Source of the DNA: Lamellibrachia columna
Lineage: Eukaryota > Annelida > Polychaeta > Sabellida > Siboglinidae
Assembly: GCA_963662155.1 (NCBI GenBank)
Contig: OY759274.1
Span: 43,230,886-43,294,885 of the forward strand
Length of the DNA stretch: 64,000 nt
Reading direction: 5' to 3'
Shown here piece by piece: positions 1-10,824 of this stretch (positions within the stretch are counted from its first letter, which is position 1; every line of letters starts with the position of its first letter). The notes under the pieces are model-generated. The model was given only the letters and a program-made list of their open reading frames with translations. It was not told where the DNA came from and searched no databases. The position numbers were made by a program, and so were the translations under genes.

Positions 1-1
1 C

Positions 2-1039
2 AAACCCCATACACATCAAGGGACACTTTCTGATCAGCTTCTACTTAGCCATTTTCCCGCCCCCAAGCCTGGTGTCTTCTTGGGAGATCCACTTCACTAT
101 CCCAGCTGGAAGAGAGCCTTTCATGCATTGATTGAGTGTAGAGTATTTCTGCCAAGTGAAAGGATACACTACCTCAACAAATATCTGACTAGCACTGTGA
201 AGGAAACAGTTGAAAGCTACTTTCTGTTGATGACCGATGATGCATACGAAGATGCGAAACGATTGTTGGATGTACGATTTGGCGATCTATTTGTGATTGC
301 AAATGCATTTCGCGATAAGTTGGACAGGTGACCAAAGATAGCTTCTCGCGACGGAACTGCTATGCGCAAGTTTGCTAACTTTCTGAAGCAGTGTACGACT
401 GCTATGGGGTACATGCGTTGCCTCGATGTACTCAACGATGACCGTGAGAACCGGAAGTTACTTGGCAAGCTTCCTGACTGGCTGGTAAACGGGTAGGCTC
501 GTTACGTCTATAAATGGAAAACCGGAAATGGTTGCTTTTTGCCTTTCACAGAGTTTGCATCATTTGTGTCTCATGAAGCTGATATCGCCTGCGATCCCAT
601 CACTTCCTTACAATCACTGCATGGAAGTGCTGATGCCAGAAAGACAAGAGAAGATTGGAAAAAATCTCAAGCATCAAGTTCGTTCTCTACAGATGCAAAG
701 ATTAAGACACTTGACAACGACACTCGCAGTAAATGTACCCTTTGTCAGGGAAATCACCCACTGGACAATTGCAATACATTTTTTGCAAAACCTCTACAAG
801 AAAGGAAGACATTTGTAATGCAAAAGGGTCTGTGTTTCGGGTGCATGGAACCAAGCCACCGTTCCAAAGAATGCAAAATGTGTAAGAGTTGCAAAACGAG
901 TGCGAAACGACACCCTTCGTCTTTACATGGTGACATCAGACGGGATGCACATGAAATGATTACAATGAGTCGAAAATCGATAAGTACGCAGACCAGCATT
1001 TGTCATTGCAACAGCAGTAATTGTTGTAGGAAGAGCTCC
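2..1039 (+). pseudogene. BEL/Pao gag remnant with zinc knuckle
   Basis: The reading frame is open from the left edge to about 330, then broken by a stop (tga near 329) and another stop after the LPDWLVNG stretch near 495. The frame resumes at 539-1039. Recognisable features are a DUF1759-like gag core (LGDPLHYPSWKRAF, LNKYL) and a Cys/His cluster near 820-900 (GLCFGCMEPSHRSKECK), typical of BEL nucleocapsid regions. The frame ends at 1039 because a DNA transposon is inserted there; the same frame resumes at 2359 beyond it. It would have formed the retrotransposon particle coat and RNA-binding region. No functional product is expected. Confidence 0.85.
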
Positions 1040-1468
1040 TAGGGTTAGAATTTAGCCTAAAATTAAAAATTAGTGGGGGCCAGCAGGGTCCCTACTTTCC
1101 AAAATCTAGGGGCCCTTCACCAAAAGTGGGGGCCAAGAAATAGTTGCATGAAAAAGCCATAATGTAAGTTTGTTCAACAAAATTGTTTATTTTGTACACA
1201 ACGCATGTGCGACGAATGTGGCTTTGCGGCAGCCTGATTAATAACATTCCTTGCATATCATACATCCACATAAATGATGTGTATGGCTGCTTGTGTATGG
1301 CTGCATGCGCTGTAACAAACAACTTCTTCAGACGTGCAGCATTTGTAGCATCAATGCTTTGCAGTGCTTGTTCTGCTTTTGATGTCCCTAGGCATATAGA
1401 AAAAATCTGCAATTTATTTAGTTGCAAGCATATTAAAATTAGTTTTAGTCAAAGCATCCCTGAACTGA

Positions 1469-1514
<46 letters not shown>

Positions 1515-2353
1515 CCTAGGTGTCGTATGAAACTGGAACGTACACACCTAGATTGAGATTATAATTTCTTGCTAAAAAGGTCTATCTGCAGCAGATATGG
1601 AAAATTAATAACTGTCATTCTTTTTAAAAGTATATGTTCTATGCAGACATGCTGTTTGGGGTTGAAACCTTATAATTAATATAACATTAACATTTCGATC
1701 TTGTGCTGATCTCTCAGACTACAAAATACCAGGCGTTATCCGCTAGGTGTCGCCAGTTACATCTGCATAGCGTTTTTTTCGTAAATGTTTTGAAAAATTC
1801 TTTTACCTTTAAAACGTTTTGATTTAGTTTTGTTGTCTTCTTCTGCGCCTGCCTTTTCAAAATGTTGTCCCCGGCAGTTATATACTTGAGAATATTGGCC
1901 ATTATGATCGAAGAAATCAAATACGCTTTCCCGCAATTTTCAAGTCTTGGCTGGGCTAGTTCATAATCTGTCAACCAGTAGCGCACGAACATCTCCCTGG
2001 CGAATACTGCGATGGCTAAGATTAATGCTCCGCTGAAACGGATCGATATTAAAATGGTGCTTTTTTATTAATTGCGTGGTCTTGTACAACGTGTGTTTGG
2101 ATAACGACGGATGGAACTTCCAGATGTTCGTTCGTGTTGGCTAGGGTGGAGAAATGAAGTGGGATAGGTCGGTAGCGGTAGTGCATCGTAAAATATGAAA
2201 TTGCATATGTTTCGTGCTTTTGAGATGCAACGATATCGTCGTATTTATAACGCAAAATTCTGGGAGCCAGCCGGGCTCCAAGAGTTGGAATTTTTGGGGA
2301 CCCGACAGTTTACTGTCTAGGGGCCAGTGGGCCCCCACTAAATTTGAACCCTG
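1040..2353. mobile_element. Non-autonomous TIR DNA transposon inserted in BEL element (1314 bp)
   Basis: The ends are imperfect inverted repeats: TAGGGTT at 1040 against AACCCTG ending at 2353, followed by aattta and gtgggggcc blocks in inverted order. The pentamer gctcc stands on both sides (1035-1039 and 2354-2358), a target-site duplication. Removing the element and one pentamer puts gag and protease in one frame, confirming the boundaries. The interior holds a (TA)n tract (1472-1511) and a 92-codon minus-strand open frame (1714-1992) that I do not recognise. A 5 bp duplication and CAGGG-like ends are compatible with a hAT-like family, but the superfamily is not proven. Confidence 0.8.
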
Positions 2354-2358
2354 GCTCC

Positions 2359-3755
2359 ATGATCGTTCCTGTGTGGGTGTCGCACTCAGGTAGACCTAAC
2401 TATGAAAGACTTGTTCACGCACTGCTTGACACACAGTCTGACACTACTTTCATTCTAAACGATACGTGCGCTGCCTTGGGTGTTGACGGGACTCCAGTGC
2501 AACTCTCACTCTCGACGATGTCTGCTTCAAATCAGATTATTCAGAGCAGTAGAATTAATAGTCTACACGTTCGTGCGTACAATGGTGACTCTACTTGAGA
2601 ATATTGGCCATTATGATCGAAGGTGACTCTACCATTGCACTCCCTCCAACATACACACGGGACATTATGCCCACAAATCGTGAACACATTCCGACACCTT
2701 CTGTGGCACAAAGGTGGCCTCACTTGCACAGCGTAACAAACAAACTGATACCGATGAGCGAATGTGAGGTGAGGCTTCTCATCGGATATGACTGCGCTAA
2801 TGCTCTAGTTCCCAGAGAGGTCATACCTCCAGTTGATGGAGGACCTTATGCTCAGAGGACGGACCTTTGATGGGGACTTATAGGCGTGACTGATACAACA
2901 CATGATGAAACTGTTGATATTGATGCGATCGGTGTAAGCCATAGGATCATGGTGCATCGCGTTCTCTCTTCAGTGTCTACATGCGACAACCAGGAAGTGA
3001 TGTTGTCATGTAAAACTATGATTAAGGAGGTTATTAACCCAACTCAAATAGCCAACACAATGGAATTGGACTTCAAAGACGAAAATACAGAACTGACCTC
3101 ATTGTCCTGTGAAGATCAGATGTTCATCGCTAAACTCAAGGATGGGATCCACAAGGATGCTGATGGTCATTACGAAACGCTGTTGCCTTTTCGTGACTCA
3201 AGCCCATGCCTTCCGAACAATAAGGCTCCTGTATTTCGCGGGTTGCAGCAGAAGCGCCTGCAAAGAAACCCTAAGTATCACTCAGGTTACACTGATTTCA
3301 TGGAGAACATGATCCAGCGGGGATACGCAGAAAGAGTACCTGATTCCAATCTCAACAAAGATGATGATGACATATGGTACATTCCGCACCATGGTTTGTA
3401 TCATAACAAGAAACCGGACAAGATTCGTGTCGTTTTCGACTGTAGTGCTATTTTCAAGAGTCAATCATTGAATCAACACTTGCTGCAAGGCCCAGACCTC
3501 ACAAACACCTTCGTGGGAGTTTTGTGTCAGTTTTGCAAAGAACCAATCGCATTCATTTGTGATGTGGAACAAATGTTTCACCAGTTCAAAGTTGACACGA
3601 AGCACCGTGACTTCTTACAGTTCTTATGGTGGGACGGAGGAGATTATGATGCCAGACCGACCGAATACAGAATGTGTGTCCACTTGTATGGCGTGGTTTC
3701 ATCTCCGGGCTGTGCTAATTTCGGCTTGAAGCAGGCAGCGAACGACAATGCATGA
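2359..3755 (+). pseudogene. BEL/Pao protease and N-terminal reverse transcriptase remnant
   Basis: The protease segment (2359-2594) has ALLDTQSDTTF, the BEL version of the aspartic protease active-site region. It is interrupted by a 27 bp insertion with an 11 bp duplication (2584-2632), then continues to 2867. After a stop at 2868 the open frame restarts at 2886 and carries the start of RT (IRVVFDCSA, then FICDVEQMFHQF, then YRMCVHLYGVVSSPGCANF). This matches the Pao RT, where the catalytic region follows the peptidase A17 region. The frame shifts by overlap into the next open frame at 3752. Confidence 0.85.
2584..2632 (+). repeat. Templated 27 bp insertion with 11 bp flanking duplication
   Basis: The 11-mer ggtgactctac occurs at 2584-2594 and again at 2622-2632. 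Between them sit 27 bases that are identical to bases inside the neighbouring transposon (match of 30 bases, 1884-1913 with 2593-2622). The insertion shifts the protease frame. It looks like a repair patch copied from about 700 bp upstream. Confidence 0.85.
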
Positions 3756-5185
3756 ATTTGGAATTTGGAACAGATGCAGCAAACTTTATGCAAAGCGACT
3801 TCTATGTCGACGACGGGCTCAAGTCTGTTCCTAGTGTAGATGGAACGACTGCCAGACAGCGTAACAAATACCTAAAAGGGACTAGTTCACTCTACAGGCT
3901 CGACCCGTTTCTAGACAACCAAGGCATCATGCGTGTCGGTGGACGAATTAGAAGAGCTGCAAACAACCCATCCTTCAACCACCCAATGATCCTTCCGCGA
4001 AAGCATCATATTACGAATCTGATCATTCGTCATTTCCACAAACACGTCCAACATCAAGGTCGTGGCATGACAACTAATGAAATTAGGTCCAACGGATTTT
4101 GGATTGTCGGATGTAGTTCTGCAGTGGCGCATCACATTAAACAGTGCGTGTTGTGCCGCAAATTGCGCAGTGGAGTATCGCATCAGAAGATGTCTGACTT
4201 GCCAGAAGATCGACTTGAACCTGCTCCACCCTTTACCTACTGCGGCGTGAACTTCTTTGGTCCATGGACAATCAAAGGAGGCAGGAAAGAACTGAAGAGA
4301 TACGGTGTTCTGTTTACTTGTATGGGTTGCAGAGCTATTCATCTGGAAACCGTTATCACAATGGAGACAGATTCATTCATTAATGCACTTCGTAGGTTCC
4401 TGTTAATACGAGGACCTATACGCAAACTCCGATCAGATCAAGGCACTAACTTGGTAGGAGCCAAGAACGAGCTCGAACGAGCATTGTCTGAAATTGACAA
4501 CACGCAAGTGCAACAATTCCTATTGAAACAGGGGTGCAGCTACTTCCGTTTTAACATGAATGTCCCTTCAGCCAGCCATATGGGCGGTTCGTGGGAGCGA
4601 CATGTACGAACTGTACGTAGTAGTCTGTCGTCTCTTCTCGATGAAGCAGGTTTGCAACTGAATGATGAGTCACTCAGGACCTTGATGTGTGAAGCAGCAG
4701 CTATTGTCAATAGCCGCCCCCTAACAGTTGATAGCCTATATGATGTGACATCACTTGAACCTTTGACTCCCAATCATCTTCTCACCTTGAAATCGAAGGT
4801 AATCTTACCGCCACCAGGTGAATTCCTTCGAGCGGATGTCTATGCTCGCAGACGCTGGCGTCGAGTACAACACCTTGCGAATGAGTTCTGGACGCGTTGG
4901 AAAAAGGAATTCCTGCAAACTCTTCAACTGCGAAGAAAGTGGGTACAACCCAAACGTGATCTACATATCGGAGACATTGTCATTATCAATGACAGTAACT
5001 TACCTCGCAACCAATGGAAGCTTGCGAGAGTTGAGAAAACGTTTAGTAGCAAGGACAATAAAGTACGATCAGTTCAGCTTGCCATAGCTGATCATTCGCT
5101 GGACGAAAAAGGGAAGCGAACCAGACCCATCTCATTCCTCAAATGTCCCATTCACAAGTTGGTTCTGTTGCTGGAAAAGGAGTGA
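3752..5185 (+). pseudogene. BEL/Pao RT catalytic box fused to integrase by deletion
   Basis: This open frame of 477 codons starts just before the RT catalytic box (YVDDGL near 3803). Within about 25 codons it passes to integrase sequence (SLYRLDPFLDNQGIMRVGGRIRRA), so the RNase H domain and linker are missing. Integrase features follow in order: an HHCC-type zinc region (HFHKHVQHQGR ... CVLCRKLR), the catalytic core with IHLE and TDSF, RSDQGTN and GGSWER, and a C-terminal DUF5641-like tail (WTRWKKEFLQTLQ ... GDIVII). The integrase part has no internal stop. It is the best preserved part of the element, so the element may be relatively young. Confidence 0.88.
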
Positions 5186-5269
5186 AGCAGTTCAATCACT
5201 TGACCCTCTTTTATCCAAACTTTTGTATTGTCTTTAGACCTATAAAATGTCAATGCCATTTTGGGGAGC

Positions 5270-5518
5270 CATGTAAATGGTGTTATGACTTTCTGGGCTT
5301 TGGACTGCAGAACGTTGGATGGGCGGGTGTCGCCGTCTGGTGATTGTAACATTTATAATGTATGATCGCAGTAGACGGACAGCCATTTGTATTATTCACC
5401 TTTTTGTTGCTGCGTAAAGTTATTGAATTAGAAAGGCCCAAGGAGTTTTACGGAGACTACTCATCCTGCGTTAACAATTCTTCCGTCTTTGAAATAAAGT
5501 CTTCAGTCCACTACACAA
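5270..5518 (+). repeat. Probable 3' LTR of the BEL/Pao element
   Basis: This follows the integrase frame by about 85 bp. It begins in the tgtaaatggtgttatgac region, contains an AATAAA polyadenylation signal near 5494, and ends in ctacaca, giving the TG...CA borders expected of an LTR. No second LTR is in the window, so the limits are approximate. Confidence 0.5.
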
Positions 5519-5570
5519 ACTCCTGACTGGCTGATTGCCACGGGTTGGCTCAGTTCGTTTATACAAGGAG
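5519..5570 (+). repeat. Gag-like fragment of a related BEL element
   Basis: About 45 bases (ctcctgactggctgattgcc onward) align with the gag segment at 468-510 of the same window, with small gaps. This suggests a second, truncated BEL gag piece abutting the 3' LTR. It is a short match, so confidence is limited. Confidence 0.4.
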
Positions 5571-5587
5571 CTGTACGTGGTTACAAG

Positions 5588-5632
5588 CCTCATTCATGCA
5601 TGAAACCATTTCATGTAGCCTCATTCATGCAT
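5588..5632 (+). repeat. Tandem repeat, 5' flank of LINE
   Basis: One and a half units of a tcattcatgcatgaaa...catttcatgtagcc repeat. The same unit forms the longer array at 8678-8938 on the other side of the LINE. Confidence 0.85.
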
Positions 5633-8600
5633 TACAGAAACCAGATGTGAATTTCATAAGCCAGCTTGTGCTGGAAATGGCTACAGGAAAGCGACAGCCC
5701 AGATACCAGCAGATGATGACATCATTTATTTGGACAGTATGATGCTTCCGGATCAAAGCCAAACGGAAGTTCGGAGGCTGACAACGTCGTTAACCAAGCC
5801 AAAAGTTAATGTAAATATAGGATGTTGGAATGTGAGAACGTTGTACTCTATAGGGAAATCAGCCCAGCTTGCAAGAGAAATGGATAAATATAAAATAGAT
5901 GTCATGGGCATTAGTGAATGCAGATGGATGGGACAAGGAAAAGTCAAGATGAACACCGGAGAGCGTAATTTTTTCAGGGAGAGAGGACAACATACACAGA
6001 CACGGAGTGGCAATAATGATGACGAAGAAAGCAGAACAAGCATTGCTGGAATGGAAACCTATCAGCGACAGAATTATTTATGTTAGATTCTTCTCCAGGT
6101 ATGTAAAGCTATCGATCATACAAGTCTATGCACCAACAAATGAAGCCAACGTCGAAGATAAAGACAATTTCTACGAACAGCTCCAGACAGTTGTGGACAG
6201 TGTTCATAAGCATGACATACTCTTAGTAATGGGGAATTTAAATGCCAAAGTTGGAGAAGACAATGACGGATATGAAGACATAATAGGAAGCCATGGAATA
6301 GGTGAAAGAAATGACAATGGAGACTTGTTGACTTCTGCGGACTCAATAACCTTGTGGTAACAGGTACCATTTTCCCACATAAACTGATACATAAACAGAC
6401 ATGGACATCTCCAGGAGGAAAGACAAAGAATCAAATAGACCATGTGTTAGTGAGCAGGCAACACCGGACATCAGTAATGGACACTAGGGCCATGAGAGGA
6501 GCTGACATTGCGAGCAACCACCAATTAGTGCGATCAAAAATCAAGCTGAAACTAAAGAGAAAACAAAAGAACAAGGCGATCAGAAAGAAATTTGATATAA
6601 TTAAGTTACAGTAACCAGCTATTAAAGCCCAATTCTCACTGAAGTTGCGCAACAAATATGATATATTACAAGACTATGACGAAAAAGACGACGAAGAAGT
6701 TGAGAAACAATAGCAAGACTTTGAGGATGCATACAAAGAAACAGCTCAAGATGTACTGGGGTACAAAAAGAAAGGGCAAAAACCATGGATCAGCAAGGAG
6801 TCGTGGGAGTTAGTAGAAGAGAGAAAACGACTGAAGAACAACATCGAGCAGACAAAGTCAGATAGGATTAAGCAGAATTACATGGATAAATATAGGTGTA
6901 AAGACAAAGAAGTGAAGAAGAGCATGAGACAAGACAAGAGGAAGTGGGTTGACCACCTTGCCACCACTTTGGAAGCAGAGGAAGCAGCACATAATGGAAG
7001 AATGAAAGAAGTATATGGTATTACAAAAACCCTCAGTAATGACAAACGTAAGACAACAAATGCAGTGAAAGACAAATGTGGAAATTTAATAATGGAAGGA
7101 TTGGCCAGAAGGAAGCTATGGAAAGAACACTTTGAGGAAATCCTTAATAGACCTATACCTGATGACCCTGTAACCGATGTGGAGATAGATCCGATCATAA
7201 ATGAAATCAGCACTGACCCAATAACAAAAGCAGAAATTAGAACAGCGCTAAGGAAGATGAAAAACAGGAAAGCAGGGGCAAGAACGAAATTACAGCAGAA
7301 TTATTAAAAGCAGACATGAATACAACAGAGAAATGGCTTGTCAAATTATTCAGAACATTTTGGGAACAAGAGAAAGTGCCAAAAATGTGGAAGCAGGGAC
7401 TGATCGTTAAAATACCGAAGAAAGGTGACCTCACAGAGTGCAGGAATTGGAGAGGAATTACTTTGACATCTGTTCCTAGTAAAGTATTCGGAAGAGTACT
7501 CATTGACAGAATAAGAGATGGAGTTAACAGCAAGTTGAGAGACGAACAAGCAGGTTTCAGAAGTGGGAGAGGCACAGTAGAACATATATTTATTTTACGA
7601 AATATTATAGAACAGGTAGTGGAACTGTTGAAAAAGCATTTGACTCAGTGCACCGAGAGAGTCTATGGAAAATTATGGAGAGCTATGGAATTCCATGCAA
7701 GATAATCCACATGGTTCAGATGTTATACGAAGATAGTGAATGTGCAGTGCTAGACGAAGGTGAGGAATCTGAGTGGTTCAAGGTCAAAACTGGAGTTAAA
7801 CAAGGAGATGTAATGTCTGGATTTATCTTCTTGATAGTAGTGGACTGGATAATGAGAAACACAACAGCAGGAAACAAAACAGGGATAAGATGGAACTTCA
7901 CGTCAAAACTAGAGGACCTGGACTTTGCCAACGACATAGCACTCATGTCATCATGCTACACACACATGCAAACAAAGACATGCACATGCAAATAAGGACA
8001 GGACTAAGAATAAATAAAAAGAAAACTCAAATATTGAGGATAAACAGCAAGTGCAAAAACAGAATACTAATTGATGATCAAGAGCTAAAGGAAGTGGACA
8101 AGTATAACTACCTTGGTGCGAACATTAGTAAGCAAGGAGGAGGCGACGATGACATTGTTAACAGAATTCGTAAAGCTAGGGTATCCTTCATGAAACTAAA
8201 GCAGATATGGAGTTCAAATATATACACATTGAGATCTAAATTGAGGCTTTTTAACACACTTGTGAAACATGGAAAATTAACGAAGGAGACAACAGAAAGT
8301 TAGATACATTTTTTTTAAAGTGCTTAAGACGAATCCTACAAATGCGATGGCCATACGTTGTATCAAATCAAGATATTCTGGCAAAAACAAAATTGAAGAC
8401 AATCAGCACTGAGGTCAAGTTAAGAAGACGGAAGTGGGTAGGACATATCCTACGAATGGACAAGAACAGCAAAGGTGAGACTGTATTGACCTGGACGCCT
8501 GAAGGTAGAAGAAAGGTTGGTCGACCAAAGACAACGTGGCGATCGACTACTGAAAATGAAAGACGCATACTGGGGTGGAACAGCTGGAACGAAGCCAGAC

Positions 8601-8677
8601 GTGTAGCAGCTGACAGAACAAGATGGAGGAGATTCACTTCGGCCACTGGGCCCGAAGAGGATAAGTGAGGTGAGGTG
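5633..8677 (+). mobile_element. Non-LTR retrotransposon (LINE), degenerate, clade not assigned
   Basis: A LINE of about 3 kb lies between two pieces of the same tandem repeat. Its translated parts run endonuclease, reverse transcriptase and C-terminal region in the normal order, all on the plus strand. The 3' end (about 8670) runs straight into the tandem repeat tcattcatgca, which is also present at the 5' flank. That unit is therefore either a target-site duplication or the element landed inside an existing array. Confidence 0.88.
5730..8668 (+). pseudogene. LINE endonuclease-reverse transcriptase pseudogene
   Basis: The APE-type endonuclease is visible at about 5800-6530 ([44 protein letters not shown]). 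The RT follows at about 7280-7960 (WKQGLIVKIPKKGDLTECRNWRGITL, EQAGFRSGRGTVEH, GVKQGDVMSGFIF). A C-terminal segment lies at about 8350-8665 (RRKWVGHILRMDKNSKGE, RRKVGRPKTTW, WNEARRVAADRTRW). At least seven frame changes or stops separate these parts. The usual RT box FADD reads FAND here (near 7922-7936), so a catalytic Asp is lost. C-termini of this kind occur in predicted craniofacial-development-protein-2-like ORFs of invertebrates; I do not assign a clade. Confidence 0.85.
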
Positions 8678-8938
8678 TCATTCATGCATGAAAACATTTC
8701 ATGTAGCCTCATTCATGCATGAAAACATTTCATTATGTAGCCTCATTCATGCATAAAAATATTTCATTATGTAGCCTCATTCATGCATAAAAACATTTCA
8801 TTATGTAGCCTCATTCATGCATAAAAACATTTCATTATGTAGCCTCATTCATGCATAAAAACATTTCATTATGTAGCCTCATTCATACATAAAAACATTT
8901 CATTATGTAGCCTCATTTATGCATGAAACCATTTCTAC
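8678..8938 (+). repeat. 34 bp tandem repeat (about 7.5 units)
   Basis: The unit tcattcatgcataaaaacat plus ttcattatgtagcc is repeated with few changes. The first and last units carry gcatgaaa instead of gcataaaa, like the copy at 5588-5632. Confidence 0.95.
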
Positions 8939-9379
8939 AAATAAAACGAAGCTCAGCATAGCATAAGAACTGTGGAAGACTAATGCCATGTTGGCTACAA
9001 ATTATTGTTTTTCTTTCCCAATGAAACTAATGCTAGATTAATGTCCTAGTCCACATGTCAGCTAATTCCCCACTGTGTGCAAATTTGTTTCAGTTTTAAT
9101 GCCACTTGTCGTCCAAACCAACCTGATTCTGTCTTCGTACCCAGTGGATTCTTCCTTCACCGACGCGTACATATGCAGCCAATTAGAAACTAGAACTTTA
9201 GCCCTGTGTGCAGCAAAATGGTCCTAGTCCACATATGCCCCTTTTCCCTCTTCATACAATTTTTTTTCAGGGTGCAAAAATCTTCAAAGGTCGGTACCAC
9301 CTCAAATTCACTGGCAGTGTGTACATACGACATGAACCGAGAAGTAAATTAATGATCTGTCCCCGGTTGTCAGAGTTAC
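8939..9379. other. Intronic stretch without recognised feature
   Basis: No exon was found here on the minus strand. In particular there is no sequence like the helicase motif Ia region (CAPSN) that should follow the exon ending at 9380. Two short copies of atgtggactaggac occur near 9050 and 9220. Confidence 0.6.
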
Positions 9380-9549
9380 CTTGAGTTTCTGCTTGACTGC
9401 CTGTTGGATAACTTCCACTACAGTTGTTGTCTTCCCGGTTCCCGGAGGACCGTGGATGATGGCCACCTCCCGCTGTCTCAAGGCGAACCCAACCGCTTCC
9501 CTCTGGGAGGCGTCCAAATGAGGGTTGAAGAACACCATCTCTGGGGATG
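9380..9549 (-). CDS. IGHMBP2: IGHMBP2/SMUBP-2 helicase, exon 5 (Walker A)
   Basis: IGHMBP2 is a superfamily 1 5'-3' RNA/DNA helicase linked to translation. This 170 nt exon encodes about residues 187-243 of the joined model. It carries the Q motif region ([14 protein letters not shown]202) and the Walker A loop GPPGTGKTT (residues 220-228), closely like vertebrate IGHMBP2. The acceptor is TTGACAG before 9549 and the donor is AAG/GTAACT after 9380. The incoming phase fits exon 4 and the exon ends in phase 0. The next exon (motif Ia onward) is not in the window, so the gene either continues left across the LINE and BEL insertions or is broken. Confidence 0.93.
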
Positions 9550-9894
9550 CTGTCAACGTCACTAGGAATTAGCGAAACTCAGCTGAGGTATATTATTCTG
9601 ACAGCTTGTAATTTTGCGTAGTTTTATACGTCAGTATTTTGATATCATCCCCAAGTGAATTATTGTTGTGTAGCACTACTGGTGTTATGAAAATCACCTT
9701 AATATTTTTTTAATATTGAATGGTTATGAAGATATTGATAGAAATATTTTCTTCAAAGTTAAAGTAGCAGTAGAACCAGAGGACACAAAGTAGTATTAGT
9801 AAAATAAGATTGTAGATTGGATATGAGATGGTGGTCTGAGAATTAGTACACTTCGTGATAATTGTGAACGGCCCCTTAGTGAGCTACTACAAAC

Positions 9895-10010
9895 CTTGGG
9901 CACTGTCTCTGGCTACACAGTATGGTGGTCCAAGGTCAGTCTGCCCAAACAGCACGTCTATAAGGTGCTGGCTGCAGCCAGACCTGTATGTTGTCAACTT
10001 CTGCAAAGTC
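9895..10010 (-). CDS. IGHMBP2: IGHMBP2/SMUBP-2 helicase, exon 4
   Basis: This short exon of 116 nt is recognised by phase and by similarity to the linker before the helicase core (LQKLTTYRSGCSQHLIDVLF, compared with the ALKKY...SLIEVLFG region of the vertebrate protein). The acceptor is TTTTTTTCAG with a good polypyrimidine tract; the donor is CAAG/GTTTGT. Exon 3 ends two bases into a codon and exon 4 supplies one; exon 4 ends one base into a codon and exon 5 supplies two. It encodes residues of about 148-187. The weak donor is the least certain border of the gene model. Confidence 0.85.
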
Positions 10011-10363
10011 CTGAAAAAAACATATATGAATCACAATTTCTTTGCCAATTCTCACATTAATCATCATACAAAGAAAAGGTTTGTGTTGAGAAAGCATGCC
10101 ACAGGGTAGACAGTCGACATATAGCATTAGTAACACTACTCTCTTATTTTCACTGTCAGAATAATTCATTGTTTCATTAGATTTAATGTAAACATATCTA
10201 CAACTGTGTAAAATGCAACATGGCCTGAATCTATCAGATCACCTATTTTCCAAGGTGGTCATGAAAAATATATCATGGACCGAATAATTAGATGCATGGA
10301 TTGACTGATAACTGGATGTACTGATATTTGGATAGACAGATACAGATCTGGACTAAAAACTAC

Positions 10364-10559
10364 CTTTTCAGTCTTCTGTAAGTGACGTCATTTGCCAACT
10401 TCACAAGTTTATATTGTGCTGAGTCATCAATGTTGAGCCCGTCGTATGATTCCTCAAAAGCAACACTGACGGCTGATTGGCTGACTCGAGTAACGATTCC
10501 CGATGCGATCATATCACTTCCGCAATCACTCTTTGACAGATTCAGACCAGCGATGTCAC
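10364..10559 (-). CDS. IGHMBP2: IGHMBP2/SMUBP-2 helicase, exon 3
   Basis: This 196 nt exon encodes GDIAGLNLSKSD...IASGIVTRVSQSAVSVAFEES...YKLVKLANDVTYRRLK. It matches the beta-barrel 1B region of IGHMBP2 (GDIVGL, TGILTRV, VTVAFDES, LLKLANDVTYRRLKK), which contacts nucleic acid. The acceptor is CCTACAG at 10560-10566 and the donor is AAAAG/GTAGTT at 10364. Phases agree with exons 2 and 4. Confidence 0.93.
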
Positions 10560-10680
10560 CTGTAGGTCACAGAAAGTTTCAAAGTGTCAACAGGGTTATA
10601 AAGACTCTTGGCACGGCTAATCTATATGTTTCAAACTCGAGCTTGCACTGTCACAGGTGCCTATCGTACTTCATACTTTC

Positions 10681-10824
10681 ACAAGTTACGCGATCTAACA
10701 ATCAAAGTCAATTCTTTTGATGGTTTTAACAAAGGAACGTACCATTTTAATAAATTAACTGCACATATAACTTAAACTATTTACATACTACAGACCTGAA
10801 CATCAGCGAACCTGATTCACGGTG
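10681..10824 (+). repeat. Dispersed repeat F, copy 1 (in IGHMBP2 intron 2)
   Basis: This shares a scattered but clear pattern (acaagttac.cgatctaac, atcaaagt, ttttaac, then gaacctgatt...g.ggtgg) with 38577-38712 and 63736-63920. Its right end runs into the 11 bp minisatellite that follows. Confidence 0.6.

Larger units (their letters stand above)
1..5518 (+). mobile_element. Decayed BEL/Pao LTR retrotransposon, 5' end outside window
   Basis: Gag, protease, reverse transcriptase and integrase remnants follow each other in BEL/Pao order on the plus strand. A probable 3' LTR closes the element and the 5' LTR would lie left of position 1. The copy is dead: it has internal stops, a DNA-transposon insertion (1040-2353), a 38 bp filler insertion near 2595, and a deletion removing most of the RNase H region between RT and integrase. 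It lies within or beyond the 3' part of the minus-strand IGHMBP2 gene, whose visible exons start at 9380. BEL/Pao is assigned from the DUF1758-type protease, the A17/RT layout, the YVDDG RT box and the integrase with a DUF5641-like tail. Confidence 0.9.
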
